Made by a program: the position numbers and the translations under genes
The notes under the pieces: generated by a model
Databases searched by the model: none
The model's input: the letters and a program-made list of their open reading frames with translations, nothing else
What the model was told of the DNA's origin: nothing
Assembly (NCBI GenBank): GCA_936440205.1
Contig: OW387145.1
Coordinates: 9,795,396-9,859,395, forward strand
Reading direction: 5' to 3'
DNA length: 64,000 nucleotides
Origin: Lepidonotus clava
Taxonomy: Eukaryota > Annelida > Polychaeta > Phyllodocida > Polynoidae
Part shown: piece by piece, positions 1-14,193 of the stretch
Layout: every line of letters starts with the position of its first letter
Position numbering within the stretch: position 1 is the first letter of the stretch

Positions 1-189
1 GGCCGCTGGGGAGGTAATTGTGGCATTCCTTCTGTCCCAGGCCCGGGGGAGGGAAATACACCTGATAAACGGTAAAGGTGGGCTTTGATGAGATCTACAC
101 GTAGACGGATAACGGACCCAGCGACAAGATGAGAGATCTTATCCGTTAGCAACATAATAAACATGTCTCGATTTACATACATTTGACAG

Positions 190-1640
190 CATTCATCAAG
201 CCCTGCCAGTGGTTTTTCTTGACTTGCTAAAATGTACGGGTAACAATTTATGTATCATGTTTTTGTCTTGGTCTGAAGGTTCGCCAGCTTTGTAGATATA
301 GTGAAGGTAGCTTTTTTACCAACAAAACTTCTGTAGCGTAATATATATTCAGCCAAAATGCCCATCTAAATTGATAAAATGAGAAATTTAGATAGCAGTC
401 CTTTACCAAATTATCTCCTCATTATCAGCATTATGATGTTGCTCTTTCTGGGTAGGAAATTTGTCAATTGGAGATATGTTGGGGATATACATGTATCTCA
501 GATTTTACACCGAATAGATCACTTAATTACAGCTACGCTTTTCAATTCTAACATCTACACCAAGTTTGAGTGAGTGTTAGTTGTTCTGGTTGAAGTTGAA
601 AACAATATGATGGCTTGACGGCAAGAAACAAAAGGAAGAAAATAAAACATAGAAAATTAAAAAAGAAAAACTAAATTAGCATGACTAGTATTTGTCTCGG
701 CATGGCGGTCTTTGAAGGTGGTGATGAGAGACCATCTGGGGGTGGGTAAAGCCGTTGACTTGCAAAAATGTACATGGGTAACTATTTTTGTAAGATATTA
801 TTTTGGTCTTGGGATCTGTCTGAGCGTGTGCAGTTCGCAGGCAACCAGAAAAGGGAGCTATTGAAACTAATTTCCTCATATGTTTTTGTCCCGTTTGAAA
901 GGAAGGATTGAGAAAACTAGAAAAGACATTATATTGTGATTAAAAGCATTAAGCATTATCTACTGGAGATGTTCTTTAAGGTGGTCGTGGAGGTATATTT
1001 ATAAAAGAACAAGATACACAGTAGAACAGTCCAGTCTGCGAAATTGGCATTATTTTCCACTGGTCCGGGAGCACATGAGCCTGCAAAATGTATTAAATTT
1101 TCCTAAATATTCTCTGATTTTTCACTGGCCCGGCTATGAATTCACTGGCATTTAGCCCCGGGCCAGCGCTTATTTCGCAGACTGGAACACACACAGGTAC
1201 ATCTTTTCACACCCACAAGGGCCTATTATCCACACCATGTTAAGTGAATGTTAATTGTTTTGGTCGAAGTTTGAAAATAATCTGATGGCTTAAGGACAAG
1301 AAACAAAAGAAAGAAAATAAAACATGGTGAAAAAGCAGTAAATTGGAGTGACTGGCATTTAACTCTGCGTGTCGTTCTTTGAAGGTAGTGATCAGAGGCC
1401 CCAGTCAGACCCCCGTTATCAGGGAGGGGGGTACGGCCGTCACCTTATCTCCCGCCTCACGTATTACCCCACGGTTAGTACAGGGCCCGCCAGATCGACC
1501 TGTCGCCATGTCCCCCACCCCCCGGACAGGTATGTGGGTCTACAGACTCCCGTCGGCCAACGTGTATTCAAGGATCCCCAATACCTTTTATTGAGAGAAA
1601 AATGTACATAAAAACTGTGAAATCATTTTGAATCGTCTTT
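190..1640 (+). repeat. Decayed direct repeats, three partial copies
   Basis: A stretch at 569-732 (TGATGGCTT, CAAGAAACAAAA, GAAAATAAAACAT) recurs at 1239-1400. The stretch that follows it (751-830, CTTGCAAAAATGTACATGGG) recurs at 214-290 and in part at 1590-1640. The order fits an old tandem array with a period near 540-670 bases; the MITE at 1031 lies within it. Confidence 0.5.
1031..1185. mobile_element. 155-base MITE-like inverted-repeat element
   Basis: Ends CCAGTCTGCGAAAT and ATTTCGCAGACTGG are exact inverse complements; similarity continues inward through CACTGGTCCGGG against CCCGGGCCAG. No coding frame, and no clear target duplication. Confidence 0.65.
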
Positions 1641-3800
1641 TGTGGGGTGCCCGGGCTATTTTTGTAAAAGTTCGCCGCTGGGTGTTACCATAGATACAGG
1701 TTGAAGAGACAAGATGGCGGCCGACCTGGGGTGGATAAGACGCTGGTCCGTTGTATTACTGTGACCTTTGACCCTTAGATATCTATATGACACTCTGGAC
1801 CGAACACTTTTTCTTGTTCCAGTAATTGAAAATGAGCTCGGCGGAGTAGGGAAATATCCCGCCACCCGCAGGATAACATCGTCTGATAACCAGCTCTAAG
1901 GTTATATGGCCGTTACATTGAGGAATAAGTGAATCACTGGTTTCAGCGTGCAAAAAATGATAGTCCAGCAACCGCTGGCCAGCAGAATTTCCCATCGGCC
2001 CTGCAGCACTGAGATCAGATTGGAGTTGAGAGGGTAGAACTACAGAATGTGATTCTGATGCTTCACAGGGTCGGGTATAATAATTTTATTATACGACCAT
2101 ATTGTCATCTAGTTGTGTATGGCCCTGCCTCGGTAAAAGTGTAGGGTTATGGTCTCTACCTCTTCATAGATTCGATCTTCCAGGAGCAAGGGTGAAATTA
2201 TTAAACCCGAGCTCCAAAACCACTGAGTGTGGTTGTTCATACCAAAAACCAACCCTATAGTTAGACGCGTCTTATTTGGGGTAGGTTTCCAGCTTCTCCT
2301 GTTGACAGAGGAATGTCCTATTCAGTTTCAACAGTGAAAGCTTTGAGCAAGTTTGCAGGAATGTAATTGACTTTCAGACCATGATAAAATAAGAAAAATC
2401 AAGTGTATATAAGTAGATGAATATTTATGGTACATTCTGCATCTAATTCTGCAACAAAGTCTTGAAGTATAAGACGGTCCCTGTTTGTCTCTCTATAAAA
2501 CATCTGAGACATTAATTGTGTCTGAACACATCAATCGCAATGTGTCACCCAGATAAAAACATATTAAGAAATCCAAATGCAGTTGACGCGCATGGTTGAG
2601 TGTGTAATAACAGAATTCTGTGGTTGACATGTTGGTGGAGGACTAATTTGTTGTTCCACATAAAGATGTCATCTGGGTTTTTGTGCCCGTCTGATCCGTC
2701 GGTGTAGGGTGGGCCCGGTTTGTCAGGTCATCCATCAAACGCCGCTTTTCACCTACCAGTAGAGGTAGTGTTACGCCGTGTGACAGGTTGGTCCATGATA
2801 TCCGATGGTATTTTTTCCTCTATAGGGCAGGTAGTTCATTGTTATTCCTACTCGGCCCAGCTATACTTCAAATCCCACAGTTAAAATCTGATGAGATGAG
2901 ATCTGAAAAAGATGAGAACTGATGCTGTAAGAACATCCATTCCTCAGATGATGCTAGACAACAGGAGCGAATCTATTGAAATTACAAGAAGAAAATAACT
3001 ACAAAAATGTAAAGAAAATCAAGCAATTTAGCATACAGTGATATAACTTACATCACTTGTAGCTTTAAAGACACTTTCCCCTTAGTATTGTATATATACA
3101 GTACATAAAGCAATTCTAACATAAAATTATCTGTTTAGTAATGGTATCTTCATCATGAAAAACAACTTACTGACAGCAAGATAATGCAGGTATTCTAATT
3201 TCACTCCAAATGGGACCTGATCGAAGGAGCTAATGAAATCCCGAGTTATCTTTTAAAGATAACAATAAGTAAGAAAGGTTTCAACCCTTAACAATTCTAA
3301 TTAACCATCTAGAATATTGATGTCAGTACTACTACTAGGTACTAGAACAAAGAGAATAGAAGTAATACATGCCCATTTGCCATACCAATAAAAGCAATGA
3401 TAAATGTTGTCTTTTTTAGAATAGTACGGCTGCTTTTATCAGACACGACTCCATTGAAATCTTACATCAGCCATATATATACTTCATGGACTGCAGTTTT
3501 ACTGAGCATCCCTTAAAAAGAGGTCACGGAGGTAAACCACAAGATGGGTCGGACAAAAAGGACCCTTCACAAAAAGGACCCGAGAATGGTTGTTTGTGTG
3601 AAGTGGGAATCGGTGACAGGTAGGCAGACATGGCCTCCAGTCGTTTCACAGAGAAATAACTGACTGTACGGTGATAATAAACATACTTCTGGGGTACGTC
3701 ACTATAGAGGCCCACTGTTGTGGCAGCTTCTATGGACCACACTGAAGGATTGCGGGAATTAAGCAAGTGGAGAATGTCAATAAACCTGTTCTGACGATAA

Positions 3801-3814
3801 GTCACCATGGAAAC
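3801..3814. promoter_or_regulatory. RFX X-box GTCACCATGGAAAC
   Basis: Full consensus match. A diverged local duplicate near 4110 (GTCACCGTGATTAT) has lost the motif. Confidence 0.3.
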
Positions 3815-5528
3815 TGCCTTCATATTGCCTGTTTATGAGGCTTATAATAACCATAAGGTTAGGGGGTTGGCTACAGGTGAATACCACTGTCACTTCAACC
3901 TATTGAGTATGTGGGAGGTCGATGGGAGATAATGTTATTTATAATAAACTAGTTCAAGCATTACTAACAACCTATTCTTAGTGTCCATCACTGTAGATTC
4001 TCATAAAAGAATGTAGCGTTTCAAAATCTACAATCATGGCCTCCTTTTTAACTGAAAAGAAAGTCAGCTGAAAATGAGGAACGTGAATAAACCCATTCTC
4101 ACAATATGTCACCGTGATTATTTGCTGTCAAACCCTGCTCTAAAAAGGACTGTGGGAGTATGTTAAAAGAAGGCGGGATTGTATGATTACCATACGCCAC
4201 AAAGGGAGCCTCTATCGCAGCTTCCTGTACGGGGACATGGCAGGTTAGCGGGAAATAACCAACTGGAGGGCAGTGATAATACAAGCTGTCACAGTAGGCC
4301 CTCCTTATCACAGCATCCCCTGACAGTCCACTGACTGACACCCTCACAGGGGCAGCTGCTGGGGCCCGGCGTGCCCGGCCTGGTCCACTGAACACTCTGT
4401 GGGAGGAACACAGGAGGCCGGGTACCATCCTCACTGCTGGAGATACTCACATAAAAAGATTGAAAAAATAGAAAATGTATTCAATAAATCTGGTGAATGC
4501 ATTACTTTACATTTTGGATCCGATATAAACATTTTATTTTTACCCCCCTTTTTTGGGTGGTGGTGGTGGGGGGGAGGTCATCTTATGAACTACCTGAAAG
4601 CAATAGATAGCACCTCTTGTCAAGAAACTATTTCTTTTGATGCCAAACTCTACTATGTATTTAGGTTTGACGAAAGGCGGTAATTATCCCCCTTTAATGC
4701 CAACGCTTGACACACGTGTACCAACATGAGAACAGTTCTAGTTTCTATGTCTGATGGTGTTATCCCCTGGTGTTGGTGGCACACACCCCAAACCACACAC
4801 ACACCTGTAGAATCCCCACCCACCCTTTGTGTAGCCCGCACCCCACTCCAGGCTATCTCTCACAAAAGCCCAACTCTTCTTACCAACCTTTTTTTTCAGA
4901 TTCACTAGAAAATTCCCCCTCTCACGCAAATAGAAATAAAAAGTTGGGAGAATGGTGATAAGAAGTTGAAGATGAATGGGCAGAAGACCCCCTAATTAGT
5001 CTGCTGCAATTTACATCTCTGGTTGTTTTTTGAAGAGTGCATTGTGTTTTGTCATATTTTATCCTAGTTGGCCAAAGGGAACAAACATATTCGGTTTGAT
5101 TTCTTATGATCTTAGTCTTACAAAGGCACTTATTGTGAAAGAAAGGTCGTATGGTGCTGAGAATTGGTAGGCAACTTATGATTTATTTATTGCGAGACTG
5201 GAATATAACAATACACATTGTATTGTGGTAAAGTTAGACTTTAAATATTCTGCTGCGGTTAAGGCATTGTTTGTACAAGTCTCTAACTTTAGTCCAATAT
5301 TTAGCTCTACAGTTTCAAGATGATACTAGAGATTTACATAAACACCAGTAGCACATATATCCATCTTAGATTTACCGAACACAAGTTATATGAATATGTG
5401 GCAGGTTTGAACTTTCCATACGAATTTCAAACTCAATTATAAGATTTTGTGAAAACATCCATGTCTCTGCTATTATAATTTATATTCAGGGATGAGAGTC
5501 GTAGTGACCTCTACAGTCGTATCCTGGT

Positions 5529-5540
5529 GGTCACGTGACC
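5529..5540. promoter_or_regulatory. E-box palindrome GGTCACGTGACC
   Basis: A 12-base perfect palindrome containing the TCACGTGA core bound by MiT/TFE and USF type bHLH-zip proteins. The same 12 bases recur at 24044; near-matches are at 10672 and 7278. Binding is not shown. Confidence 0.3.
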
Positions 5541-6471
5541 TGGATCTCCTCGAGGTGAATCAGTGGTGGCGATACACAGGGTGTCTTTGTTCCCGGCTAT
5601 ATCCCGCACCCCTATGGTCTTATGGAGGAGGAGGGGGGGGGGGGGGTGCGGCCCCACCCCTACTGTGGGTCAGGGGGGGTTACCACGGCCCCTGTCCTCA
5701 TAGCCCTCACGGCCACTAAACACAGTCCTGAAGACAGCGTCACCAAGGGGGAGGGGTCATTGGGTATTTTTCTTTATGTGTTTGCTCTGCAGAAATGCCA
5801 TTTTCCCTTCTTTTTCCGGATTTTGGGTTTTACCATAGTTTTCTTAAGTCAGTAGTTATGAGCAGAAAGTATGGCAATATTTAAGATATTTATTACCAGG
5901 CAATAGCTAGAGTATATACAAGTTTATTTATAATGTCAGAATGTACAAACTATGATATTTTCTTCTTTTCAAATCTTCCTACTTGAAATCCGGAAATTTG
6001 GTTCAACAAACAGGATTTTTCATGTTTATAGAGTGTGGCTTCTCTGGCTCTGATTTCGTTTCGTTTCGTTTCGTTTCCTTTTTTTTTTTGGGGGGGGGGG
6101 GGGGTGTCAAATCGTTGGCATGTGCACCAGGTCCCGTTCTTTCAAGCATCTATTTATAAACGAATTGAATCATAATGTTGTAAACCACAGTTATTTGAAA
6201 TACTTGTAGTCATTATATTTACAATGTTTTTCTTTATTTTGCAGGTATGTAAATCACGTGGGAAAGGTGAATTTTAAACTCGAAACGGTCAGGATGTTGT
6301 AAGTACATGTACCACATGCTATCTTTTTTTAACCCCCGTTTCATACAAAATAACCGCTCTATAAACTGGTTCCCGAGGCACAAGATGAATCCTTATTGCC
6401 CCTCCTTAACCGTTTAGTTCCACCAGCCGCCGCCGAGTGTCAGCCCCTACTCCCCTATTGTCACCCGTCCG

Positions 6472-6479
6472 TGACGTCA
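6472..6479. promoter_or_regulatory. CRE-type site TGACGTCA
   Basis: Full CREB/ATF consensus inside a small inverted repeat (CCTATTGT ... ACAATAGG). Suggestive only. Confidence 0.25.
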
Positions 6480-7427
6480 CAATAGGTGACTACAGATAGG
6501 GGCCGCGGGGCACCACGGGAAGACGACCTGCTGCATTATGGGAAGGTCGGGGTGCATTCTGGGAACCACCTTACTTGAGAGACAAATGTGATTGGTAAAG
6601 GGAGGTTACCTTTATGCTTCTACTCCATAAAGTATGAAGTATTAACTTATTGGTGAAGACGATAATGGTTTCTATCAATTAATATGTAAAAAGACTTAAG
6701 TGACTGAGATACTCTATGGTGCTACCGCTTCCATTTGCACCTGGGATCCAGGTGGGAAAAAGAAAATGTAAAGTTGGTAAGCAGTGTGAATATGTGCTCC
6801 TGAGCTGATTGCAGTATTCTGAATTCTAATTTCTATTTACTGATCATCCACTCTTTTCCATTTCATTGTATATTTAGTCCAATAAAATTTAATGTGACCA
6901 TTTCAACCAACAACCCCAACACTCAACTATAATTATGGCAAATACTAAAACAATAAGAAATCTCCTTTTGGTAAAATCACTATATATATGATATAATACC
7001 CCTCCCCTGACCACATACATAGGTGACTTTTAGTGTAGTGGGGACATCCGGGACCTTCGTGATACGAGCCCCCAACGTTTAACCGGCCAATTAGCTTCAA
7101 CCTGCGTGTTTGACTTAGATACATATCAGTCAAACGTATCCCTGACCCTGTCAGCCTGCCATGCCCTCTGCTCGCAGCCCGGGTCGTATTGTAGGTATGT
7201 CGGAGGTATTGTCGGCGAGTCGGGGTCAGGGCTGACGGGTATTATACTCTAATATCGCTCACCCACAGACCTCGGCCTCACGTGACGAGAGAGGGGCATC
7301 ACGGTGTGAGGTAGGCCTAAATGGCCACTACCTGAAACCATGAAACCCGCACGTCCTTGGCAAGGTCATAAAATTTGAAAAAGGGAAGTATTATAAGAAC
7401 TTGGGGACCCTTGATGTGGGGGTTCCA

Positions 7428-7610
7428 ATCCCAATGTCGCATGTCGAAGTTAAAAAAGGGCAGTATCGCCCTGTCGAATTTAAGTTAGGAAACTATTGCC
7501 CTATCGAATTTAAGAAAAGGCAATGTCAAAATTCCACGTCACATGTCACTAAGCCTTAAAAAGGGCCTTGAGGCCATGTCGAATTTAAGAGTCTAGGGCC
7601 ATAACTTGGT
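7428..7610. repeat. Dispersed ATGTCGAATTTAAG repeat, copy 1
   Basis: Begins TCCCAATGTCGCATGTCGAA and has four copies of the (A/C)TGTCGAATTTAAG-type word. No coding frame. Confidence 0.55.
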
Positions 7611-8297
7611 CTTTCGTGTAAAATACAATGGACCGAAAGGATGGCGAAAGAGGATATGGAATGTATCGAAGTAGAACATTTTGAGCTAAGTTCTAAAGTT
7701 TACTGAATACAGAAATACCTTGTACTCTATTTGATACATAGTCGTTGACACTCTAGGGAGTATACCCAAAGAAACCGCCTCTTGACCTGAGTACTGAGTA
7801 CAACAGCGACAGATATGAGTAACATCGCGAAAATCCCAACTTTAAATCCCTTTAGCCTCTTTTAATAAATTCAAAATAGCGCGAGGAAGCCTCCAGGTCC
7901 GGTTTCAGATTTACATGGCCGAGTTGCACGGACGGTCCTCTCTCCCTCCCCTCCCGTCGGACTCCCGTACCCGTCCCTCGCCGTGTCCTCACCTGTACCC
8001 CGTCCCCTCCCCACCATGCAATATCGTCAATAGTTCAAACTGGTATCAACTCCTGCAATAAGAAGTACTATTGATGTACGATCTGGTCCTCATAATTAAA
8101 TATACATATACATGTACTTGCGACTTTAAAAAAAATGTTATTCTTAAACCTCTTTCACGTCCTTGCGATCTTCCAAGTAGATAATTTATACACAGATACA
8201 TAATACAGACATTTGTGATTTAACATCAAAGCATGCAGAAAATATATTTACTACCTTCATCGCCAGGTGAAATAAAGGCCTCAGTCCTGTGGTATGC

Positions 8298-8346
8298 GGG
8301 TGGCTGGGGTCGTTGGGGGAGGTTGGGTCGGGGGAGGTGGGGTTGG
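8298..8346 (+). other. G-quadruplex-prone G-rich tract
   Basis: Six runs of three to five G with short loops in under 50 bases on the + strand. A comparable tract with 8-base GGGGTGGC units is at 48704-48752. Confidence 0.5.
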
Positions 8347-9857
8347 TGTTTGTTGTCTTTACAGATTGGGGCCGGACCAGGCCATGGGGGTAGCCGGCCG
8401 GAAAATGGTTCTGGGCACCAACAACTTGAAGGAGCAAGTTCTAAGGAAGAAGGATGGCTTTCGTTTGTGAAAGAAAGAATAGAGCTTTACCCAGATAACC
8501 AGATCTTGGACATGTTTCTAATGGGCCGTGGTTTGTGATACAATGATATCGAAAGTATAAAGTGTAATGTTTTACAAAGGTTTTAGACAACTTTAAAAAT
8601 GTTTTGTCAAATGTACTTTAACCTCCTATATTAAAGCTACGTAGGGGACTTCCATTAAGTACGTCCGCTTCAAGTGAGGTGGGAGTTTGGAAGTTTTGAA
8701 AATGTGGGTACGTTCCTGTACAAAGAAAAGGAGTATTTCAGTCCAAGGGGATCGGATGGGTCGGCGAGGAGCTACAATAATTATTTTTGAAAATGTGCGT
8801 ATAATTATACTAAATCGACGGCCCTGTAGCTTCTAGAACAATCTTGTTGTGTGAAGCGCAGGTAGTTGCCCGACAGTATCCATAATTTATATCTGATACA
8901 CTCCCTAGTCGACACATTTCCTTTGCTTGGCCTTCTCCGCAACTCTCGACGAATCAATTAGTTTTCCTTGACGATCTTACCTAATGTGGCCCAGCTGGCC
9001 GTAGGTCTTGTTTGGGTGTTTATACAGGAGACTCCGGCCGTGGCTTTTAACTACTTACACGGGAAAACAAACCCTCAATGCCCCTCTTTGACCGCCATGT
9101 TCTGGTCGGATAATTAACTGTTTCTTGGATAGGGTCAAACTAAGGGACGTTTACCTAACCGTATTGTGAACTATTGGAGGGCATATCACCCTGACTTTAA
9201 TTAACCTAAAAGTACAGTGTTTTCCCCCAAGCTCTTAAGGCCGGTTTTGCAGACTAGCTTTACTTCTGATCCGCTGGATTTAAATCCTAGTAACATGTCT
9301 AGAATATTTTAGAGAATGGATAATATTAAATCAAAAATTAATTCCTCATCTCTTTATAAGTCTATGTCTAGTAAAGTGTCACCTTTAATGGCGGCAGGCC
9401 CATTTAACACTTTTACCAAAATTGCAAATGGTATCACTATGGTGAACTAGTGGAACTAGTGAACTATAAAATGACCTAGCATGTTTGTGTGTGTTCGGAG
9501 ATAGGGGGTGGGCTGTGCAAAACAAAAATTGATTGATAATTCCCGAACAATGATATAACTTTGCTTTACAGTTAGACATGGGGACAAAATTTAATATGGT
9601 TCTGCTCAGTTACCCAGAGTAAGTCAGTGTGGCACTGTGTAAGTAGCTTCTCTCACTGCATGGACAAATCCAAACAAAGACCAACAACACTGACTTGTCG
9701 TCGCCTGGAGACAAACGGAATGGCCCACATATACATTAGTTGGTACAACACGAACAATGCAATCTTTGCTGTAGCCCTGGTCTAAACTATACAGGGAAAT
9801 GGTCCGGGGTCCCAAATCTTTTAGTCAAATTACTTGTTGCCCTAACCACTCTGCTAG

Positions 9858-10010
9858 CAGGGGCGGATTTAGCTATTTGAAAAAAAAGGGGGGGGGGGCA
9901 AAATCCTTTTACTGCACCCTCTGGGCGTTTATAACTTTATTAAATTATTCAGTGATCTCCAACCTTAATGGTTTTGGTCCAAAATAATTATAGTGACAAA
10001 TCTGCGCCTG
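9858..10010. mobile_element. 153-base hAT-like MITE
   Basis: Left end CAGGGGCGGATTTAG; the right end, reverse-complemented, is CAGGCGCAGATTTGT. CAGGGGCGG-type ends are common on hAT-family non-autonomous elements. It has an internal G-run and no coding frame. No clean 8-base target duplication is visible. Confidence 0.5.
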
Positions 10011-10671
10011 GCTGGTCTATGTACCGTATTTCAATTAACATACTGAGTGGTAGATATTACATATACCATTAAAATTGCAGATCATTGAAATTACTAAAAT
10101 AAATGTATAGATCTATAGAAGAACTCTCAGAAGGCTACAGAAAATGTTCAGGGTTTTGAGTGGTTTCTTGTGACCCAGGTCTGTAGGGTTAGTTGGGCCG
10201 GGCGGACGGACTGTCAGGTTCTCAGAGAACCCTTCTGGTGCAGGCCGGGGTTGGAGGTTTGGCCGGAGGTTGGGGTGCCACCGTGGAGCCTGAACTTTCT
10301 CTGGTCCGTGGTATGTGTGAGGTGTCAGAGGTGGGCCACCTCCTGTCAGGTCCTCACCCACCGCCCGGCCCCAACCTGTCATCGGGCCCTTCTCCGCCAG
10401 GGGGCGATACCCCTCCCCCAGCGACACCTGCCGGCTGGTCGACTAATTACAGGGTCCTCGGGCGAGACTGGGATTCCTGTCTAAGACCACTCTGCGCTGA
10501 ATCACCCTCTTCTGCAAAAAAGATAATCTGGGGCAGAGTGGTCTGAGACTCCCCTTCCCGACGTCATGTCAGCCCGACGACCCAGGCGCCGGTAGGGGTC
10601 GCCACCTGCTGCGGGCCACTGGTTCAGCGGGAGGTGCGCATGTCACACCGGAAGTGTGGGGTACAGGGCGG

Positions 10672-10682
10672 GGTCACGTGAC
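10672..10682. promoter_or_regulatory. E-box GGTCACGTGAC
   Basis: Same core and flanks as at 5529 and 24044 except for one base, inside a GC-rich block that also has an inverted repeat AGACCACTCTGC/GCAGAGTGGTCT (10484-10544). Confidence 0.3.
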
Positions 10683-11289
10683 GGGGACAAAGATTATCGG
10701 GTAGGAGGGCGGGAAAAGATCCAATATCGAGGGTTATCATGTCCCTCCTGATTTGCTTGTTTTCATGCTGAAATTTTATCACTATAACATCAGATTTGCT
10801 TGTTTTCAGTGTATTATGCTACATGCACCATAATGTTTTTATATTTTAGAGATGCCACCTTTATACTTTAGAAAGAAGTAAATGCAACCATTCGGTTAAA
10901 AAGTTTATATCGTCTTCATGCTTCGGCATTACAGCAACGCATGGATTATGAATACATACATTTAATTCAGACATATCAATGCATTTTTGAAGATTATTAT
11001 TGAAACAGTTTTAAATACTATGTTTGAATGAATAGGGACAAGTGCTTTCTTGGGAAGAGTAATTTTAGCTTATTAGATTTAATCGCAGTTTTTAGTAACA
11101 GTTTGAAAGTGTTATTAGAAAAGTAATGTCATGACTTGAGTCGCGAAATTAATGCAACTATAGGCATTGGCGACCTGGCATCATTATGGAAGGACCCCCC
11201 TGTCTTGGTTACTATGTGCGAATGCTATATACAGTATGGGATATGAACCCACACTTCCATCACTTTACTCCCCTCCTGGGTTTGGAGGT

Positions 11290-11420
11290 TTGGCCACTCC
11301 CTGACGGTCTAGTACCATTCGGCCACCAACCTGATCTCCACCCGAAAATTATCGGCACTGTAGCTACAACCGGACCCCTAGGGTGCAGACCACCCCAGCA
11401 AAAACCACCAGACTACCTGT
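11290..11420. repeat. Dispersed repeat, copy 1
   Basis: ATTATCGGCACTGTAGCTACAACCGG through ACCACCAGACTA matches 21910-22010 in the same order (ATTATCCCTGTGCTGTAGC, then AATCACCGGACTA). Old, diverged, non-coding. Confidence 0.45.
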
Positions 11421-14179
11421 GAGGTCCTTCCAGGTATATGGGACCTACATAGGAGAGCTCGTCACAACGGAAGGAAGTAGGAGGCGCAGAGGAGAGCGGG
11501 GTTAGTACCCGTGTACCCGGTGAGACGGGTGTTTCTGGTAGGCCGCTCGTCGGGCGGGGTGAGGGATGAGGGGTGGGCCCTGACCTGACTGTGTGACCTG
11601 ACCACCCCCTGCACACCACGCCCCCCTACTCAACCCCCTCTGAACCCACCCCCTGCCACTCCCCCTCCTCACACCTCCCCCGACCCCCGGCCCTCAACAC
11701 CCAGCCGAAAAAGTGCTTCAAGAAGTGACTGGAGTTGGTCTCACTCATGGTTCTGATATTTAGGCCTTAAATTTTGGGTCGAACAACATCGATCTAGACC
11801 AATCCCCCCTGGCGCTTCCCTCTGCCACAACCCGTTTTAGATGGCTCCCATACATCTAATTTCCAGATCTACCTGTTCCTCAGACCTTGTGGCTTGTCAA
11901 AGGGGAAACCCCCTGAGTGGAACTGCTCGGAGCAGGTCCGGGCCTCTCGCTAATTCAGGCTTTGAGAGAATCGCGAAAGGGGGTGTATGTTTCCAGGAGT
12001 TTTAGATTAAATTGCTTTAGCAGTTATACAGAGTTTCATGATGAAAGAACTCATATTACCAAAGAAAGTACCCGTCCCCTGTGTTTCAAGCTTCCACTTT
12101 ACACTTCACAATATATATAGCTGCTCATCTTCGTGAGCAAAGTTTATTATATACCGCTGTTACCACTCTACTAGTTCATTGGATAGACCAACGAGTATAT
12201 GGAGAATGAAATATACCGGGCGGGAGGGATAGAGCCCCTGCATGATAGAGGATGAGAGCTGCTCGGAGCTGCTCGGGAGGCGCTCAGACCTCTACCCCCT
12301 CAGTTATCAGAGGTGGGGCCGCCCCGCCCGCCCGTCACCTCCCCCCCCTCCCCACCCCCCGTTATCTGTGAGATATGTAACCCACTTATACCGGAAACAG
12401 GCCGCGGGAGATAAACGTCGGGGTAGATACATAATATACGATAACTGTATGGACCTTATAAACAGGCCAGGCATTAGATGGATTTACTAGACATATGACG
12501 GCGGCCCCTGTCTGTCTACTCAAACATAAAAGGAGGACGAGGAGGTTTTTTTTCTAAACGAAAAGTGAACCCTTTTTATACGGACACGTTCTAAATAAAT
12601 GCAACCTTTTTTTTTTGCAAGTCAGGGACATTTTGTTTATGAAAAATGATCATTTGTACACACAATCATGGACATGCGAAACTGAAAAAAGTAGGCCCTC
12701 CATGCCTTCCTTCGCGAAATTTAGAACGATAATATACTCTTTCACTGGGTGCCAGCTCCTTGAGGTAGCCAATGTGTCCGAGTTATTAAAGTAAGGATAT
12801 AAAGGAAAAAGAAATAAGATTTGTAAATGTAAGATTTGTTTTGGAGGCAAACAAAGTAGTTGCAGTGAATAGGCTATCCCTTTGACATCTCAGAAAATAG
12901 AGGACTGTAAACCCCACGTATGTGAATCACATAGAGCTGTCAAATCTCATAATCAGGGGGCTGTAGTTTGTCAGTTTGGTACCCACCATCAAAGTGTAAG
13001 TATCCCTGGGGTGGAGGTAATGTACACTGTACTAGAAAGTAGAGCAAAAAAGGATCTTCTCCCCTGGGTCTGAGTAATCAGTGGGAACCGCCGTGAGTAA
13101 TACCGTGATACACGGTTTGGTGTGTGGTATATAGAGACTTGAAGGCAGGAGTTGTTGTGGAAGACGAATGTATTTCCATAGTCTCAGGAGTGGGCCCTGA
13201 GGCCTATTCATATAGGCCTATAATGTATTATATTTCTTGGCTATCAAATGTAGTCCTTCTGCTGCTGGACCCAGAGTGACTTTGAGCGTGGGTGCACCCC
13301 CTCACCTAACTTTTGGTCAGTGACCTAATTATATCTTTGATTATAACTTTTTCAAGATAAAGTGTGCATGATACATGAAATAATGATATGTATAAACTTC
13401 AAATAAAGATTTCGTAAAATTTACGATAAATACGTGTAGTTGTTGGATGGAAGATATGCCATGCCCAAATCAAAGTACGACATAATGGTGAACCTCCTGT
13501 CGAGGGTCCCAAATAACTCTCACTGAGCTACTCCTGTGGCCAGTGGCCGAGGTCAACAGACGCTAATCATGGTGTATGTAGCTTATCGACAGGAACACAA
13601 TGCTTTGATCGTCAATCCGTGATGTTCAGTCACAAGGCGTTAGTCATTGTTAGCATACCAGAAAAACCGTGCCAAAACCCATTCAAGCCTTACCCCTGGG
13701 AATAACACTGTTGGTGGCACCGTGGACATTACATTATAACTCACTCGTAATAAGCCTGTCAGTCTACCTCATAAAAAAGGGGAAACAAACGTGGGGTATG
13801 TTGAATGATGGCGGGCAGGGCGGGGTTAGAATGCCTCCCGGTTGTACGTCATCCCGTCCGTCAACAGAGAAAGGGATAAAAGACCAAGGAGAAAAAAAAA
13901 CCGTCTGAAGCTCTGAGCCAAGGTGTGAAATTCCGGAATGTAGCTTTCAGCAGCGTATCTCCCCCCGGCATGTCTGACCTCTGAACCCTTCTGACTTTGG
14001 GATGACCTTGGGTCCCGGGCCTTGGGTCCTGAGTGAAATATATGGATCAGCTGACCCCCCCCCCCCCCTGCCCGCCCCCTGACCAGTGGTCAGTGTGAGA
14101 GTGGTCAGAGGTTAACGGCTGGAGGTACCAAGTTAACTAAAACCAGGTGGGGTCTGGGATTGGACCCATACCCCGGCCG

Positions 14180-14193
14180 GTTACCATGGTAAC
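14180..14193. promoter_or_regulatory. RFX X-box GTTACCATGGTAAC
   Basis: Perfect 14-base palindrome matching the RFX consensus GTHNYYATRRNAAC at every position. Two other matches lie in the same 25 kb, at 15441 (GTAACCATGGAAAC) and 3801 (GTCACCATGGAAAC). Candidate site only. Confidence 0.4.

Larger units (their letters stand above)
1641..9857. other. Non-coding, no gene seen
   Basis: AT-rich DNA with GC-rich blocks, homopolymer G/C runs (5626, 6092) and short open frames that lack domain content, codon bias or splice context. The ATGTCGAATTTAAG repeat, E-boxes, a CRE and a G-rich tract are listed separately. A faint duplication links 3540-3815 with 4085-4330. Confidence 0.6.

Noticed and set aside
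10113-10546. Overlapping open frames on both strands near 10.2-10.5 kb
   Set aside because: Open simply because the block is GC-rich and stop-poor; three frames overlap with no domain content.
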